Shown: positions 24,701 through 35,300, numbered from the stretch's first letter. The stretch: 64,000 bases of DNA from Tomocerus qinae (GCA_020055645.1 CM034546.1:70618001-70682000), one strand, 5' to 3'. Made by a program: numbers and translations. The notes: a model not told the origin generated them from the letters alone.

Positions 24701-27673
24701 GTTGATGTACCATAGTTATTCACGGTGACAGAATGTCTGGAATGGTTGCGGATTAAAAGACGGTCGTGAACGGCCAGAATGGTTCTGTGTTCAGGTTTAA
24801 TCCATGCTATCTTTATAAAGCAAAATATTATGTTGTTTTGTAACAGACAATAGCAATTTAAAGTAAATGCAAACAAAACATGAAGCAAATTATGAATTTT
24901 GCCCCCTGTTAAATTCAGAGGGAGCGTACAATACACTTCCTATGAAATAAATGTAGGTAGACTAAATATATGTAACATTTTAAAGATCTTCATAAATCTT
25001 TGGCACAGTTTAACCTTTTGTATTATGGTTCCGCTGCCACATTAATCTCTTTGTATTCGAAAGACTATGGATCATTATTATGTTGTATTACAATAGACCT
25101 CCCACATTGATTTGCTCGACTCGAAGTTTGCGCTGAAGTTAAGTCTATGATCCATTGTTATTCGAATACAAAGAGATTAATGTGGCAGGGGAACCATAAT
25201 ATTATTATATAGTAGTAATTTAAGTCAATTCTAAATAATTTTCGTTATTATAGTATACTATAAAAGTATAAGAATTATATACTTCAGTTATCAAATCATG
25301 TGTAATCCTTGGTTCAAACCAGACAGAGTTGATTACGGAATAGTTGAATAAAATGATATTATGATTGTTTAGTACGAAACTGAAAGATAATTACATATTA
25401 TAAAAATAATATTCATAACACGGAATAAACTGCATAATTCAAACTTATAGACAAAATTTCTTAGAGCCAGACTTGCTGACTTGCAATGACAAATGAAAAA
25501 CGTTTTTTTTGCTTTGGTCGGAAATGTTCATAATTTTGGAAAACGTTTTCCTCCTTTACCTTATTGCTGCCAAGATCATCCACCTATCCCACAAAAGAGC
25601 TTGTCAATAATTATACATAATAATTTCATATTTATTTTGTGTATGCAGTTATAATAGTAAATACATGTTACATTTTAATTCCCATTTTGGGCTATGTATT
25701 TATGTATAAATGTTAGAGCCGCAGCGATGGGGTAGCAGGGGGCCCTGCCCTTTCCGAAATCAAAGAAAGGAAAAATATTTGTCATTAAACCTAAAAGTTT
25801 TTAATTTCACTTATAATTCATCGTGTCCCTCCCGAATTTTTTGCTGGTTACGGCCCTGATAAATTTTTAACTTAGCCCAAATAGAATGTATAAGCATAAA
25901 GTCAAATGCTTTCAATAGTTTTAGATATTTAAATAAAGCTTTATTATTGTCTGCAATTTTTTAATTCTTGATAAATAAACAACAATTAATCGTTTTCTGT
26001 TCTGGCTTCTATATACAAATATCTGCAAATGTTTATACAGTTAAATAACCTATAAGACCGACCCAAAGTGAAACTCTAATGCACTACGTGTGCAATGTGT
26101 CAATGGTATTGTGACTTTCAATGACAATATAATAAATTAAATTGGTCTATTGGTTTTCAAAGGATTCTTAAATTTCTCCTGTCCCCAAAATTTATTGAAT
26201 TTGTAGAATCGATTTCTATAGAAAATTAAATATTTGAAGTCAAATAAGGTAAAATGAAAGAAGAGCTAGTAACCACTAACCAGTAACCAGTTCATTGAAA
26301 TAATTGAAAGTCAACACCTTTAAATGCAGCGATTAATTCTAAAACGAAAATACATTTCTCCTATTTATTATTGATGGGTAATACAAATGTATCCGTCACT
26401 GTTATTTTCTTTCTACTTAGACGGAATAAATAACATAACACCAAATCTTAATTAGAATTTTCTGACAATATGTTAGGTTTGAGTATACCGTTTAGTTAGT
26501 ATGGTAGTTTTTTCATCATTCTCAATTCTTAAAACTACAAATCTAGCCATTCAAACATTAACTTAACTAAAAGATAAAGACGATGTAAGTTACCTTGCAT
26601 GAGAAAGAAGCATCGTACCCCTAGATAAAAAAATAACATACTTTACTCTATTTTCAATACACAATAATAATGTCTAAACTTACATAAATGAAATGATCTA
26701 TCCATGCATTTTATAACATAGACGAGGTATACCTGTAATGTATTTTATTTATTTACTGACATGTCTCTGCTTAAGATAAGCGTTTAGGATAAGCGCACAA
26801 AACGAAGTTGCTATTTTGAAAGAAGCTCTAGGGTAGGGTGTTTGGAAATCCATTTTCCAAATTAAAGTCGAAAATAGCGAACTATAACCGTCTTATTTGA
26901 AAATTTGTCAGCTAATGTAAATCCCCGTTCGATTTTTTTGAAAACATTATTTCCTACAATTTAAATAATTTCAAAGATCTGCTTTTCATGCGCCATAGAC
27001 AGAAATTTAATTTCCAGAATATAATTGTTACAAATCTGTTAGATTACCCTGTAAATTGTGCAGCAAGCAGGTTGGAAGACCAGAAGTTTAGATCTTTAGC
27101 TCTCTTTTATTTTTACAATTGTATATAGAATCAGTTCTGTGCGCGTGATACTATATACATGCAATGTTGTGAAATACACTGCATGTATAATGCATGAAAG
27201 TGATAATGTGCACAGGACCAGTAAGTTCAAGTGTATATCTGGGAGAAAACGATGCACGAGGCCCTATAGCACTAAAAAAAATTATGCCATTTACTTGCAA
27301 AGAGCTAGGATCTTTTAATTTTCAGCTACATATATATTTTGTCCAAAATAAACACCAGTTAAATGTACAGAAATAATTAGCAATGTATGTCCCACTTTCT
27401 CCTTATATTAATAATATAATAAATATAAAAGTAGGTTAGTTTATTTTAGAATATTAAAAAGTGCAACTTCCTCTTCTTCTTAATTCAATCTCATGCTGAA
27501 CATTGTATCACATATTTTTTTATATACAGGCAATGTAAAAATTAATTAAATCACTATGTAAGTAACTACTATACGATACAACACGATACTAATATTTTTT
27601 ATACTTACTTGAATGACAGTTACGTTCTCTATCGGCCCAGAAAATTTAGGCTCAGAGGAGCTGGAACGGGAAC
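21790..27673 (-). CDS. Ig-superfamily adhesion protein (lachesin/DIP-like), partial, possibly decaying
   Basis: Minus-strand exon-like blocks in order: 27609-27673 (EPKFSGPIENVTVIQ, start of Ig1), about 24899-24939 (VYCTLPLNLTGGK, Ig1 first Cys), 24622-24810 (WIKPEHRTILAVH to EDKGCYRCQINTE, rest of Ig1), 24019-24220 (Ig2 first half, ATLMCRATGYPKPVVTWK), 22873-22978 (VLTLMNVTRSEMGAYLCIAS, Ig2 second half) and 21790-21909 (VPPSIQVP to LQCLVQASPKP, Ig3 first half). Order and motifs match neuronal surface proteins of the lachesin/DIP group, secreted or membrane-anchored, acting in cell recognition. Problems: no good donor after the second block, a phase mismatch between the Ig2b and Ig3 blocks with an in-frame TAA after SKQ, and no signal peptide, Ig3 end or anchor found. 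It may be a real gene with exons I misplace, or a pseudogene. Confidence 0.6.
23237..23993 (-). mobile_element. MULE-type DNA transposon remnant in an Ig-gene intron
   Basis: Ends begin GGTTCCCGGATATA (left) and GGTGTCCGGATATA (right, inverted), flanked by imperfect 9-base duplications ctatagaac (23228-23236) and atctagaac (23994-24002). A minus-strand frame (about 23391-23669) holds EDVLRTTNSLEGWH and HPSIWMLL, the C-terminal region typical of Mutator-like transposases. Both ends carry several gtgccaa motifs as subterminal repeats. The catalytic core is missing, so it cannot move on its own. It lies between the two halves of the Ig2 exons. Confidence 0.75.
25023..25199. mobile_element. 177-bp TA-flanked MITE
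   Basis: Inverted ends of about 40 bases share ttatggttcc, then cacattaatctctttgta and ttcga; TA flanks both sides (25021-25022, 25200-25201). No coding capacity. Sits in a large intron of the Ig gene. Confidence 0.8.
25202..27608. other. large presumed intron of the Ig gene
   Basis: About 2.4 kb between the first recognised Ig exon and the next block. The sequence around 25727-25860 (gggccctgccctttccg ... ttacggccctgat) looks like an old repeat relic. No other supported feature. Confidence 0.3.
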
Positions 27674-28039
27674 CTTAAAATAAAACATGATAATTACCTT
27701 AGGCATAGTAGTGGAAGTCCTCGTCCTCACTCGTTATTATTGCATGGTGATTGAAATGGAAGATTGAACAAGGCACGGTGTTATTATTAATATTTACAAT
27801 AACTATAAAATTCGTTTAAGACGTTTTCGTCTCAACACAACAAAAACAAGCGACAGAGTGTAAATACACTCCTTTTATTTGAAAATAGTTTTGAACAAGA
27901 ACAGCTGCATCTTATAGTACTGTTAGACTTTATGCACATCACTAAATCCATTCACTGATTAAAAACTCATACCAAAAAAGTACCAATTAATTCTGATCTG
28001 CTTTAAGCATCATCGCATTTAAACCATTTGACACCACAC

Positions 28040-28340
28040 ATGCTAGCTAGGTGAGCGAGCCGAGCCACTGGCCTCCAATCCAATAACATTAAACCAGCAG
28101 AGCCTATCCAGACCCTCAAAAAATTTTGGGGAGCCGAGCCAGCCATTGAAAAATAATTCGAGCCTAGTCGGACATTAAAATAAATTTAAGTCGGGCCACT
28201 AATGGTTAAGAAGCCTGTAGGTTTAAAATAAAACGGAAAAATGTTTGAGCGAGCCGAGACGAGCCAGCTCTTTAAAAAAGTTTCAGCGAGCCAAGCCAGG
28301 TCTATCAAATTACGATCGAGCCGAGTCGAGCCCTCACTGA
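28040..28340. repeat. degenerate GAGCCGAGCC-rich tract
   Basis: About seven clusters of gagccgagcc-like decamers (for example gcgagccgagcc, ggagccgagccagcc, tcgagccgagtcgagcc) are spread 30-60 bases apart over 300 bases in otherwise AT-rich DNA. The spacing and spacers vary, so this is not a simple satellite. It ends about 230 bases before the copia element. Confidence 0.6.
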
Positions 28341-28575
28341 TATAATTCAAGCCAGATTATTAGCATGAGTGTTTCACATTTTTACAATTTTAGTTTAATG
28401 CAATCATACAAATATTATTATTCTTATTTTTATTGTATTATAACACACAATATGGCGGTATTTAATTATTTTGTACCAAAAATACTGCCGGCGGTCATTC
28501 CCAACTTGAAGGAGCAGCTAAGTAGCAGAAGAATATTTAGCACCGATGGCTTTCGAGGTCTAATTAGTAGGTAGT

Positions 28576-28884
28576 TGTAAAGTTTAAATAATATGTTAAA
28601 TGAAATGAAAATAGGCATTATATTGCATGCTGACCTGACAGGTCATGAGAAATTGACTGTGAGCTGTATTACAGCAAACAATAAGTAGGTCAATAAGTTG
28701 TCATATAAGTCGGTGTAAACATTCATATGTGTACAACATAATTAGATTAAGCTAAAAGTACATCTAATAATAAGTCAGTTTGTAATGATCTTTGTACAAG
28801 AGAAGTACACTACACTACTAAATAAATTAACTCAGCATCTCAAAACCCGTGAACCTTATTCTTATTCTTATTCTTATTAGAACA
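28576..28884 (+). repeat. 5' LTR of the copia element
   Basis: 309 bp, TGTAAAG...AGAACA, ending in a (cttatt)n microsatellite. Would carry the promoter and polyadenylation signals; AATAAA occurs near its end (actaaataaatt). Confidence 0.95.
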
Positions 28885-29144
28885 CGTTATAGCACGATAC
28901 TAAACCTTACTCTGTGAAGAAACTTTTGACTTCTCTTTTGTGAATTATCAAAAAGGGGACAAATGAGACTTTCAATAATTCGGAAGCGAATTTATTAAAA
29001 GTGGAGAACAGGAGTACAGGGGACATGTGAGATAATTTTAACGATTCTAAAAAGATTGTTAAAGGAGGAAAATTTACTGTGTAGTGCTTAACAAAGTGAT
29101 TAGACTTTTTTGATTGATTATTCGGAAAACGATTATTAATCAAA

Positions 29145-32100
29145 ATGACAACAACTGGTCCAGGTACTTCGACTACTACGACAATTGTACAAACCAAAAA
29201 GTTTGATACAGCTTCGATTACCAAATTGAATGGTGAAAATTATCGAGTTTGGAGAATGAGGATGTCAAGCCTTTTTCTCACGCATCAAATCATGCATGTA
29301 GTCAACGGGTCTGTTGCTCGTCCGGCAATAGCAGGCCTTGACCAAGATAAGTGGGATCAGTCAAACAATGAAGATCTAACGTCAATGTTAATGAGCATGT
29401 GCGATACCCAGGTTGAGACAATTACTGGATGTAAAACTGCGTTTCAAATTTGGGATAAACTAGCAACTATGTACCAAAGTGTTAGTGGCGAAAGTAGACA
29501 AGCTCTTCTACAAAAGTTTTACGGGGTTATGGCCAGTCACAACGGCTCGCCGGTGAAAACTATGTGCGAAATCCAGAATTTGGCTGCTCAATTAGCAGCA
29601 CTGGGAAAACCAGTGGACGACGAAGCTCTAATTGCCAGAGTTGTATCCAGTCTGATGGAAGACAAATATCGGCAGTTTAGGGAGGCATGGAGATCTGTGG
29701 ATCTCACAATTCAAACTCCAGCTTTACTCCTCTCTCGTTTAAAAACATGGGAGTTGGAAGATGAGCAAACAAATGCAGCCAGTGAGTCAAAGTCGACTAA
29801 TAAAGTTTTTGTTGCCAAGAAAACTGGCAATAAAAAGAGGACAAAGGAGGAGCTCGCAGAGCTAAAGAAGAAAACTACCTGCCATAAATGTAAAAAGAAA
29901 GGACATTGGAAATCCGAGTGTCCAGATGACATAAAGGACAAAGTGGAAACAAAGATAACCAAACCGGAAGAAGTTAAAAAATTGAATAATGCAGCTTACG
30001 TGGTTGGTGATCTAAATGACCAATGGATTAATGATTCCGGTGCGACTACACATTATTGCGGTAGACTTGAGTGGTTTTCTGAATATGAAAAATATGACAG
30101 ACCCCAACCAGTAACAATTGCTGACAATTCAGTAATGATGATTGAAGGCAAAGGAACGGTGAAAGTGAAAGCTCTCATCAGGAGTCAATGGAAGGTAATA
30201 GAACTCCTAAATGTAGAGTATATTCCAGGAGGAGCTAACCTCCTGTCTGAGAATGTACTTTTAGATAAAGGTTTGGAAGTACGCAAACAAGGCAGTGGAG
30301 ATATCATTTACTACCGGAATAACGTAAAAGATATTCAGGCGGTACGGCTAAATGGTCTCCAGATTATGCTATTCAAACCAATAGTAAACATGGCATTGGT
30401 TAGTGTAAGACAAACCAAATGGCACGACAGACTTGGACACATTAACTCTCAGTACTTAAAGTTAACTGCAGAGAAAGGAGCAGTTCATGGACTTGAAACA
30501 ATGGGATCAGAAAACTTTAACTGCGAAGTGTGTCTCAAAGCGAAATCAAAGAAAAAGTCATATAAGACAGTGGAAAAAACTGGTCTATATAAAGTAGGTA
30601 AGTGTCTACACTCAGACCTGGCATATGCGACGCATATATCACACAGTGGAAAGAAGTATTTCCTTTTAATTAAGGATGAAATGTCTTCCTTCCGGCAAAT
30701 CTATTTCCAGAAAAGGAAAGATGAGACTGCTGAAAATGTCATTGAAGCTATCAATTTTATAAGCACTCAGACAGGAAACAGCGTAAAAATGTTTCGCTGT
30801 GACAACGGGACAGAGTATGTTAATAAAACTCTTAAAGACTTTTTCTCGACTAAAGGCATTCAATTTGGATTAAATGCTCCATACACTCCAGCCAGTAATG
30901 GCTTTGTAGAGCGTGAAGTGAGATCTCAGTTAGAAGCTGCCCGTGCGATGCTAATAAAAAGCAATCTCAATGAGAAACATTGGGACGATGCAATCTCAAC
31001 CGCATGTTACATTTTGAACAGGACTCTCAGTTCAAAGAATAAGGAGAAAACTCCTTATGAGTTGGTGTTTAACAAGAAGCCATCATTACAACACATGAAA
31101 GTTTTCGGATGTAAAGCTTTTGCACATATAATGGACGGTAAAACAAGTGACAAGCTTAAATCGAGAGCAAAGGTGTGCAAACTGGTTGGCTACAATTCCC
31201 ACAGTCATAACTATGTATTATATGCACTTGAAGAAGGTGTATATATCGAACAAGCAAAACACGTAGATTTTGTTGAAGATAGCCTTGACAATGAGGAGGG
31301 AACGACACTATTAGATGAAACTTTTACTTTAGTTGCCGATGAAAACGAAACTGTTACCATCTCTGAAGTGGATAACGGTGGAGGGGGAGATCACCGAAGA
31401 TCTTCTCCTACTAAAGTAGATAATAGTGGAGGGGGAGATCACCAAAGATCTTCTCCTAATAGTGGAGGGGGAGATCACCGAAGATCTTCTCCTAATAGTG
31501 GAGGGGGGGATCACCGAAGATCTTCTCCTGTTAAAGTGGAAGAGATGGAGGAGGAGATCACGGAAGAATTAATAGACGAACTCTTGGAAGCCACAGAAAA
31601 TATCAGCGGCGACACGCGCGCTGATATGGGGACAACTGAGATTCCGGAACCTGAACCTCGTCCACAAAGAGTTAGAAAGCAAGTTAAACCTTACCAGGCC
31701 GGTCTCAAGGCAAAGAAGTTTGGTGAAACTACGTTGGAGCCACAATGCTATGCAGAAGCTATTTCATGCAGATACCAAGAAGATTGGTTAGAGGCAATGG
31801 ATTCTGAAATGCGAAGCCAAAAAGAAAACGGGACATGGGTTCTTGTAAAAAGGCCACCCAATGTGACCCCTTTGAAAAATCGATGGGTTTATAAGACTAA
31901 ACCGACACCTGATCCGAATAAAGTCAAGTATAAAGCTAGACTTGTTGTCAAAGGATTCAGTCAGAAGGAGGGATACGATTTTTCGGAGACTTTCTCGCCA
32001 ACACTAAGATACGAAACTCTTAGAATGTTGTGGGCTTATGCTGCTGCTCATGGACTAGCTCACCTCCCGATTGATGTACGTACTGCCTTTTTAAACAGTC

Positions 32101-33044
32101 CTTTAGAAGAAATTATCTACATGGAGCAACCCGAAGGGTATGAAGTAGGACAGGATCTTGTCTGCAGACTTGTAAAAAGTCTGTACGGCCTAAAACAAGC
32201 TCCGAGAAATTGGCATCATCATCTAGCAGGAACACTAGCAAAACTAGGGTTCTTTCCAGCGGAAAATGATCCATGTCTATTTATCAATAGAGAAGAAGAT
32301 GAGCCAATATTTATTGCTTTGTACGTAGATGACGGGCTAATGGTTGGAAGGCAAATGATTAATTTAAGAGAGGTCTTAAAGTCTCTTATGAAATACTACG
32401 ATGTCGAAGAAACACCACCAGGACGGTTTCTTGGAATAGAAATAAGTAGTGACGTAAATGGAATCTTTATCAATCAGGAATCCTATATCAAAGATCTACT
32501 TAAAAAGTACGGCATGTCTGAATGTAAAATTCTAGACATACCTATGACACCTAATCTTCAACTTGAAGAATTTAAAGTTGCTGACACTAGTTATGCATAC
32601 CAAGAATTAATAGGAGCACTTCTATTTCTGGCACGATGCACTCGTCCAGATATAGCCTATCCCGTACACTACTTGTCAAGATTTTTTGCCAAGTACGGTA
32701 AGCAGCATTGGGACGAAGCAAAGAAAATACTTGCATACCTACGCGGAACAATGGGACTTGGAATCCTGTTTTCCAAAAGTAATGGGGATGGAGAAGTAAT
32801 TAGATGCTACGTGGATGCAGACTATGGTGCGGATATTTCAACTAGAAAGTCAACTAAAGGTATTGTATTTACTTTCAATAACGCTCCAATTAATTGGCTG
32901 AGTAAGAGACAGACATGCAAATCTCTCTCCTCAACGGAGTCCGAGTATATTGCTTTGGCACATGCGGGAAAAAAACAGTTTGGATATCTCGTCTGTACAA
33001 TAAATTGTGCGACAAAGATGAAACTGAAGAACCAATCTGTATAA
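29145..33044 (+). CDS. copia Gag-Pol polyprotein (frame interrupted in RNase H)
   Basis: Polyprotein of 1299 residues from ATG 29145. In order: copia-type gag with LNGENYRVWRMRM, a CX2CX4HX4C zinc knuckle (CHKCKKKGHWKSEC, about residue 245), the protease site DSGA (about 297), integrase with an HHCC zinc region (WHDRLGHIN, then CEVCLKAK) and the catalytic block (HSDLAYA, CDNGTEYVN, PASNGFVERE), reverse transcriptase with KARLVVKGF and the catalytic YVDDGLM (about 1060), then RNase H (VDADYGAD, STESEYIAL). After HAGKK the frame leaves the family pattern and stops at 33044, while the continuation lies in another frame. The break falls at an A7 run at about 32969-32975, so a one-base indel or assembly error is likely. 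Confidence 0.95.
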   Translation: MTTTGPGTSTTTTIVQTKKFDTASITKLNGENYRVWRMRMSSLFLTHQIMHVVNGSVARPAIAGLDQDKWDQSNNEDLTSMLMSMCDTQVETITGCKTAFQIWDKLATMYQSVSGESRQALLQKFYGVMASHNGSPVKTMCEIQNLAAQLAALGKPVDDEALIARVVSSLMEDKYRQFREAWRSVDLTIQTPALLLSRLKTWELEDEQTNAASESKSTNKVFVAKKTGNKKRTKEELAELKKKTTCHKCKKKGHWKSECPDDIKDKVETKITKPEEVKKLNNAAYVVGDLNDQWINDSGATTHYCGRLEWFSEYEKYDRPQPVTIADNSVMMIEGKGTVKVKALIRSQWKVIELLNVEYIPGGANLLSENVLLDKGLEVRKQGSGDIIYYRNNVKDIQAVRLNGLQIMLFKPIVNMALVSVRQTKWHDRLGHINSQYLKLTAEKGAVHGLETMGSENFNCEVCLKAKSKKKSYKTVEKTGLYKVGKCLHSDLAYATHISHSGKKYFLLIKDEMSSFRQIYFQKRKDETAENVIEAINFISTQTGNSVKMFRCDNGTEYVNKTLKDFFSTKGIQFGLNAPYTPASNGFVEREVRSQLEAARAMLIKSNLNEKHWDDAISTACYILNRTLSSKNKEKTPYELVFNKKPSLQHMKVFGCKAFAHIMDGKTSDKLKSRAKVCKLVGYNSHSHNYVLYALEEGVYIEQAKHVDFVEDSLDNEEGTTLLDETFTLVADENETVTISEVDNGGGGDHRRSSPTKVDNSGGGDHQRSSPNSGGGDHRRSSPNSGGGDHRRSSPVKVEEMEEEITEELIDELLEATENISGDTRADMGTTEIPEPEPRPQRVRKQVKPYQAGLKAKKFGETTLEPQCYAEAISCRYQEDWLEAMDSEMRSQKENGTWVLVKRPPNVTPLKNRWVYKTKPTPDPNKVKYKARLVVKGFSQKEGYDFSETFSPTLRYETLRMLWAYAAAHGLAHLPIDVRTAFLNSPLEEIIYMEQPEGYEVGQDLVCRLVKSLYGLKQAPRNWHHHLAGTLAKLGFFPAENDPCLFINREEDEPIFIALYVDDGLMVGRQMINLREVLKSLMKYYDVEETPPGRFLGIEISSDVNGIFINQESYIKDLLKKYGMSECKILDIPMTPNLQLEEFKVADTSYAYQELIGALLFLARCTRPDIAYPVHYLSRFFAKYGKQHWDEAKKILAYLRGTMGLGILFSKSNGDGEVIRCYVDADYGADISTRKSTKGIVFTFNNAPINWLSKRQTCKSLSSTESEYIALAHAGKKQFGYLVCTINCATKMKLKNQSV
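31375..31535 (+). repeat. 36-bp coding minisatellite in the copia polyprotein
   Basis: Four GGGDHRRSSP-type units between integrase and reverse transcriptase, in frame and low-complexity. This linker is under weak constraint in copia elements, which fits repeat expansion here. Confidence 0.85.
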
Positions 33045-34960
33045 GAACAGATAGTCAAAGCGCAATGAAACTTGCTAAAAACCCGGAGTTTCATAGCCGT
33101 ACCAAGCATATCGATATAAGACATCATTATATCCGACACTTGTCCGAGACTAAGCAAATTACTCTCGAACATCTACCTGACAAAGCTCAACCAGCGGACA
33201 TTCTAACAAAGGCAGTACCTAAAGATGTCTTTGTTCGAAAACGAACATTAATGGGTTTATGTGAAAAACCAACAAATGAGCCTGTAAAGCGAAAAGCTTT
33301 ATTAAGTGTCATTAAAGATCCTAAAAGACCAAATCTGATGTGGAGTGTTGTTCTTTTTATGTTCTTGCTATGTAAAATAGTTGGAGGAGCAGAAAAACAC
33401 AACCAAGACAATTCAATTCTTTGGAGAAAGAGTGAATTACCGGCAACAATTGGATTTTACTCGTTCACAATGAAAATTAAGCTAGTTTCACCGTGTGTAC
33501 TATTGCCTATGGAGGGAGTCGATCCAACAATAGGAAAATCAGTGAAGGAACATTGTGAAAAATCTTACGAAGAACTATTTCTGAGAAAATTAGAAATAAT
33601 GTGCCCCCAACAACAACTCGTTTTTGGTAGAGAAAAACGGTTTATTATGTTAGTCTTAGGCGTCATACTTATTGCAAGCATAGCAAGTGCGGGACTTGGA
33701 CTTGCTGCAGTTGCAGTTTCAAAGACATATAAACTTGAAACTAGACAAGATGAGCTTAAAAATGCGTTGGACGAACTGGAGAAAGACGTGTATGCTGGGA
33801 ACAAGCGTTTAAAAGTTCTGCAACTTGAACTACATAAAATTACTGAAAGACTTGACCAATTGGGTACTGATTACTACTCATTCAAAAAGGATGTTGTAAG
33901 ACTACAGTACATAATATCCCACCTAACAGGAAAACTGTCAGATGGTAAAAGAATCTTGGCAGACACAAAGAAACTTTGGAACAGAGGGAAGATGTCTGCT
34001 GACTTCTTTGAATTTCTCAATTACACACTGCCCTGTAATGAGACATGCCCTGTTGAGAACGGAAAATTTCATGGATGCGTAATGAACGAACATCGTGACG
34101 TTATAAAAATGGAATTCTCTGTACCAGTTATAACTCAAGATTTAGTACGAGTCGAAGCTGATCCTTTTGATCTGATGATTGAAAAGGAAAAACTGACATG
34201 CAGACTTAAGTATTCTGGACCAAGTACTGCTATTTTATCTATACCAGAGGACTGCGTATACGATACTTATGCAAACAATCCCAAAGACTTACTTGGATTG
34301 GCTACGTCCCTTAAGTGCAAGAACAGTTCTTTAGCAGCTGACGAAAACTACAAAATTGGGAGATGTAAAATCTCTCAGTTAGGCGACGAAAAGAACTTTG
34401 TCCAAGTTAAAGTCCTGGACAACAAGTTTTTTGTGTATTGTCCTAAAAGTCAGTACATAATCGGCAAAAGGAGCATTGACTGCCCTAACAAGGTGTTCAA
34501 TCTACCTATTTCTACCACCTTCACACTCAATGATGTGGAATATAGAGGTGCTGTCCTAAAGATAGTTTACCGGGAATCGGAAGACCCAGAGCTAACTGAG
34601 ATGATCAATTGGCATTTGAATCCGAGTTTAAATTGGAATAATTTAACATCACAGTTCGATGAAACCTGGAAAGAAAATGAAGAGGACATTAAACAACATG
34701 TGAAAAACATGTCTGTTTTTGAATTCACGGATGGTTGGAGTACATTCCAAGTTACCTGCATACTAATTGGAACATTAATTGCATTAGCAGCTATTATTTG
34801 TGTCATCAAATATCGCAAACGAATATGCAAGAAGAAATCGACCGATCGCCGAGTGGGAATATGCAACGAAACCAGAGCTGGTGCAAATAATGGATCTGAA
34901 GAGATTCCATTAGACCAGATCACGTCACCAGTGACACATAGAGTAATTATAGAAAATTAA
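32915..34960 (+). CDS. RNase H end plus envelope-like glycoprotein of the copia element
   Basis: The first part is the C-terminal half of RNase H (RTDSQSAMKLA, TKHIDIRHHYIRH, ADILTKA) in a frame different from the upstream polyprotein. From about 33338 an in-frame ATG begins a signal-peptide-like segment (MWSVVLFMFLLCKIVGGA). An ectodomain of about 500 residues follows: a basic furin-like site REKR, an immediately following hydrophobic Gly/Ala-rich stretch of about 25 residues, a long heptad-like helical region, paired cysteines and several N-x-S/T sites, then one transmembrane span (near CILIGTLIALAAIICVI) and a basic cytosolic tail. This is the layout of a class-I-like fusion glycoprotein. 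The family was not identified by homology. The natural start may be the internal ATG, reached by a spliced or separate message; that is inference. Confidence 0.8.
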   Translation: MQISLLNGVRVYCFGTCGKKTVWISRLYNKLCDKDETEEPICIRTDSQSAMKLAKNPEFHSRTKHIDIRHHYIRHLSETKQITLEHLPDKAQPADILTKAVPKDVFVRKRTLMGLCEKPTNEPVKRKALLSVIKDPKRPNLMWSVVLFMFLLCKIVGGAEKHNQDNSILWRKSELPATIGFYSFTMKIKLVSPCVLLPMEGVDPTIGKSVKEHCEKSYEELFLRKLEIMCPQQQLVFGREKRFIMLVLGVILIASIASAGLGLAAVAVSKTYKLETRQDELKNALDELEKDVYAGNKRLKVLQLELHKITERLDQLGTDYYSFKKDVVRLQYIISHLTGKLSDGKRILADTKKLWNRGKMSADFFEFLNYTLPCNETCPVENGKFHGCVMNEHRDVIKMEFSVPVITQDLVRVEADPFDLMIEKEKLTCRLKYSGPSTAILSIPEDCVYDTYANNPKDLLGLATSLKCKNSSLAADENYKIGRCKISQLGDEKNFVQVKVLDNKFFVYCPKSQYIIGKRSIDCPNKVFNLPISTTFTLNDVEYRGAVLKIVYRESEDPELTEMINWHLNPSLNWNNLTSQFDETWKENEEDIKQHVKNMSVFEFTDGWSTFQVTCILIGTLIALAAIICVIKYRKRICKKKSTDRRVGICNETRAGANNGSEEIPLDQITSPVTHRVIIEN

Positions 34961-34975
34961 CTCCCTATATTGTTT

Positions 34976-34983
34976 GAGGAGGG
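34976..34983 (+). promoter_or_regulatory. polypurine tract
   Basis: gaggaggg directly precedes the 3' LTR and would prime plus-strand DNA synthesis. Confidence 0.8.
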
Positions 34984-35295
34984 TGTAAAGTTTAAATAAT
35001 ATTATGTTAAATGAAATGAAAATAGGCATTATATTGCATGCTGACCTGACAGGTCATGAGAAATTGACTGTGAGCTGTATTACAGCAAACAATAAGTAGG
35101 TCAATAAGTTGTCATATAAGTCGGTGTAAACATTCATATGTGTACAACATAATTAGATTAAGCTAAAAGTACATCTAATAATAAGTCAGTTTGTAATGAT
35201 CTTTGTACAAGAGAAGTACACTACACTACTAAATAAATTAACTCAGCATCTCAAAACCCGTGAACCTTATTCTTATTCTTATTCTTATTAGAACA
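34984..35295 (+). repeat. 3' LTR of the copia element
   Basis: 312 bp, matching the 5' LTR except for a 3-base insertion near the start (aataatattatg against aataatatg). Followed by the GTAGT target duplication. Confidence 0.95.
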
Positions 35296-35300
35296 GTAGT

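Larger units (their letters stand above)
28576..35295 (+). mobile_element. copia-type LTR retrotransposon with envelope-like module
   Basis: A complete element of 6720 bp. LTRs of 309 and 312 bp start TGTAAAG and end GAACA (TG...CA), differ mainly by a 3-base indel, and are flanked by the 5-base duplication GTAGT (28571-28575, 35296-35300). A polypurine tract gaggaggg abuts the 3' LTR. The gene order is gag zinc knuckle, protease, integrase, reverse transcriptase, RNase H; integrase before reverse transcriptase is the Ty1/copia order. A surface-glycoprotein-like frame of about 540 residues follows RNase H. Near-identical LTRs imply a recent insertion. No primer-binding site was identified. 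A single frameshift at an A7 run interrupts RNase H. Confidence 0.95.

Noticed and set aside
28365-28574. open frame ending at the copia insertion
   Set aside because: MAVFNYFVPKILPAV looks protein-like, but it stops before the target duplication and has no continuation after the element.
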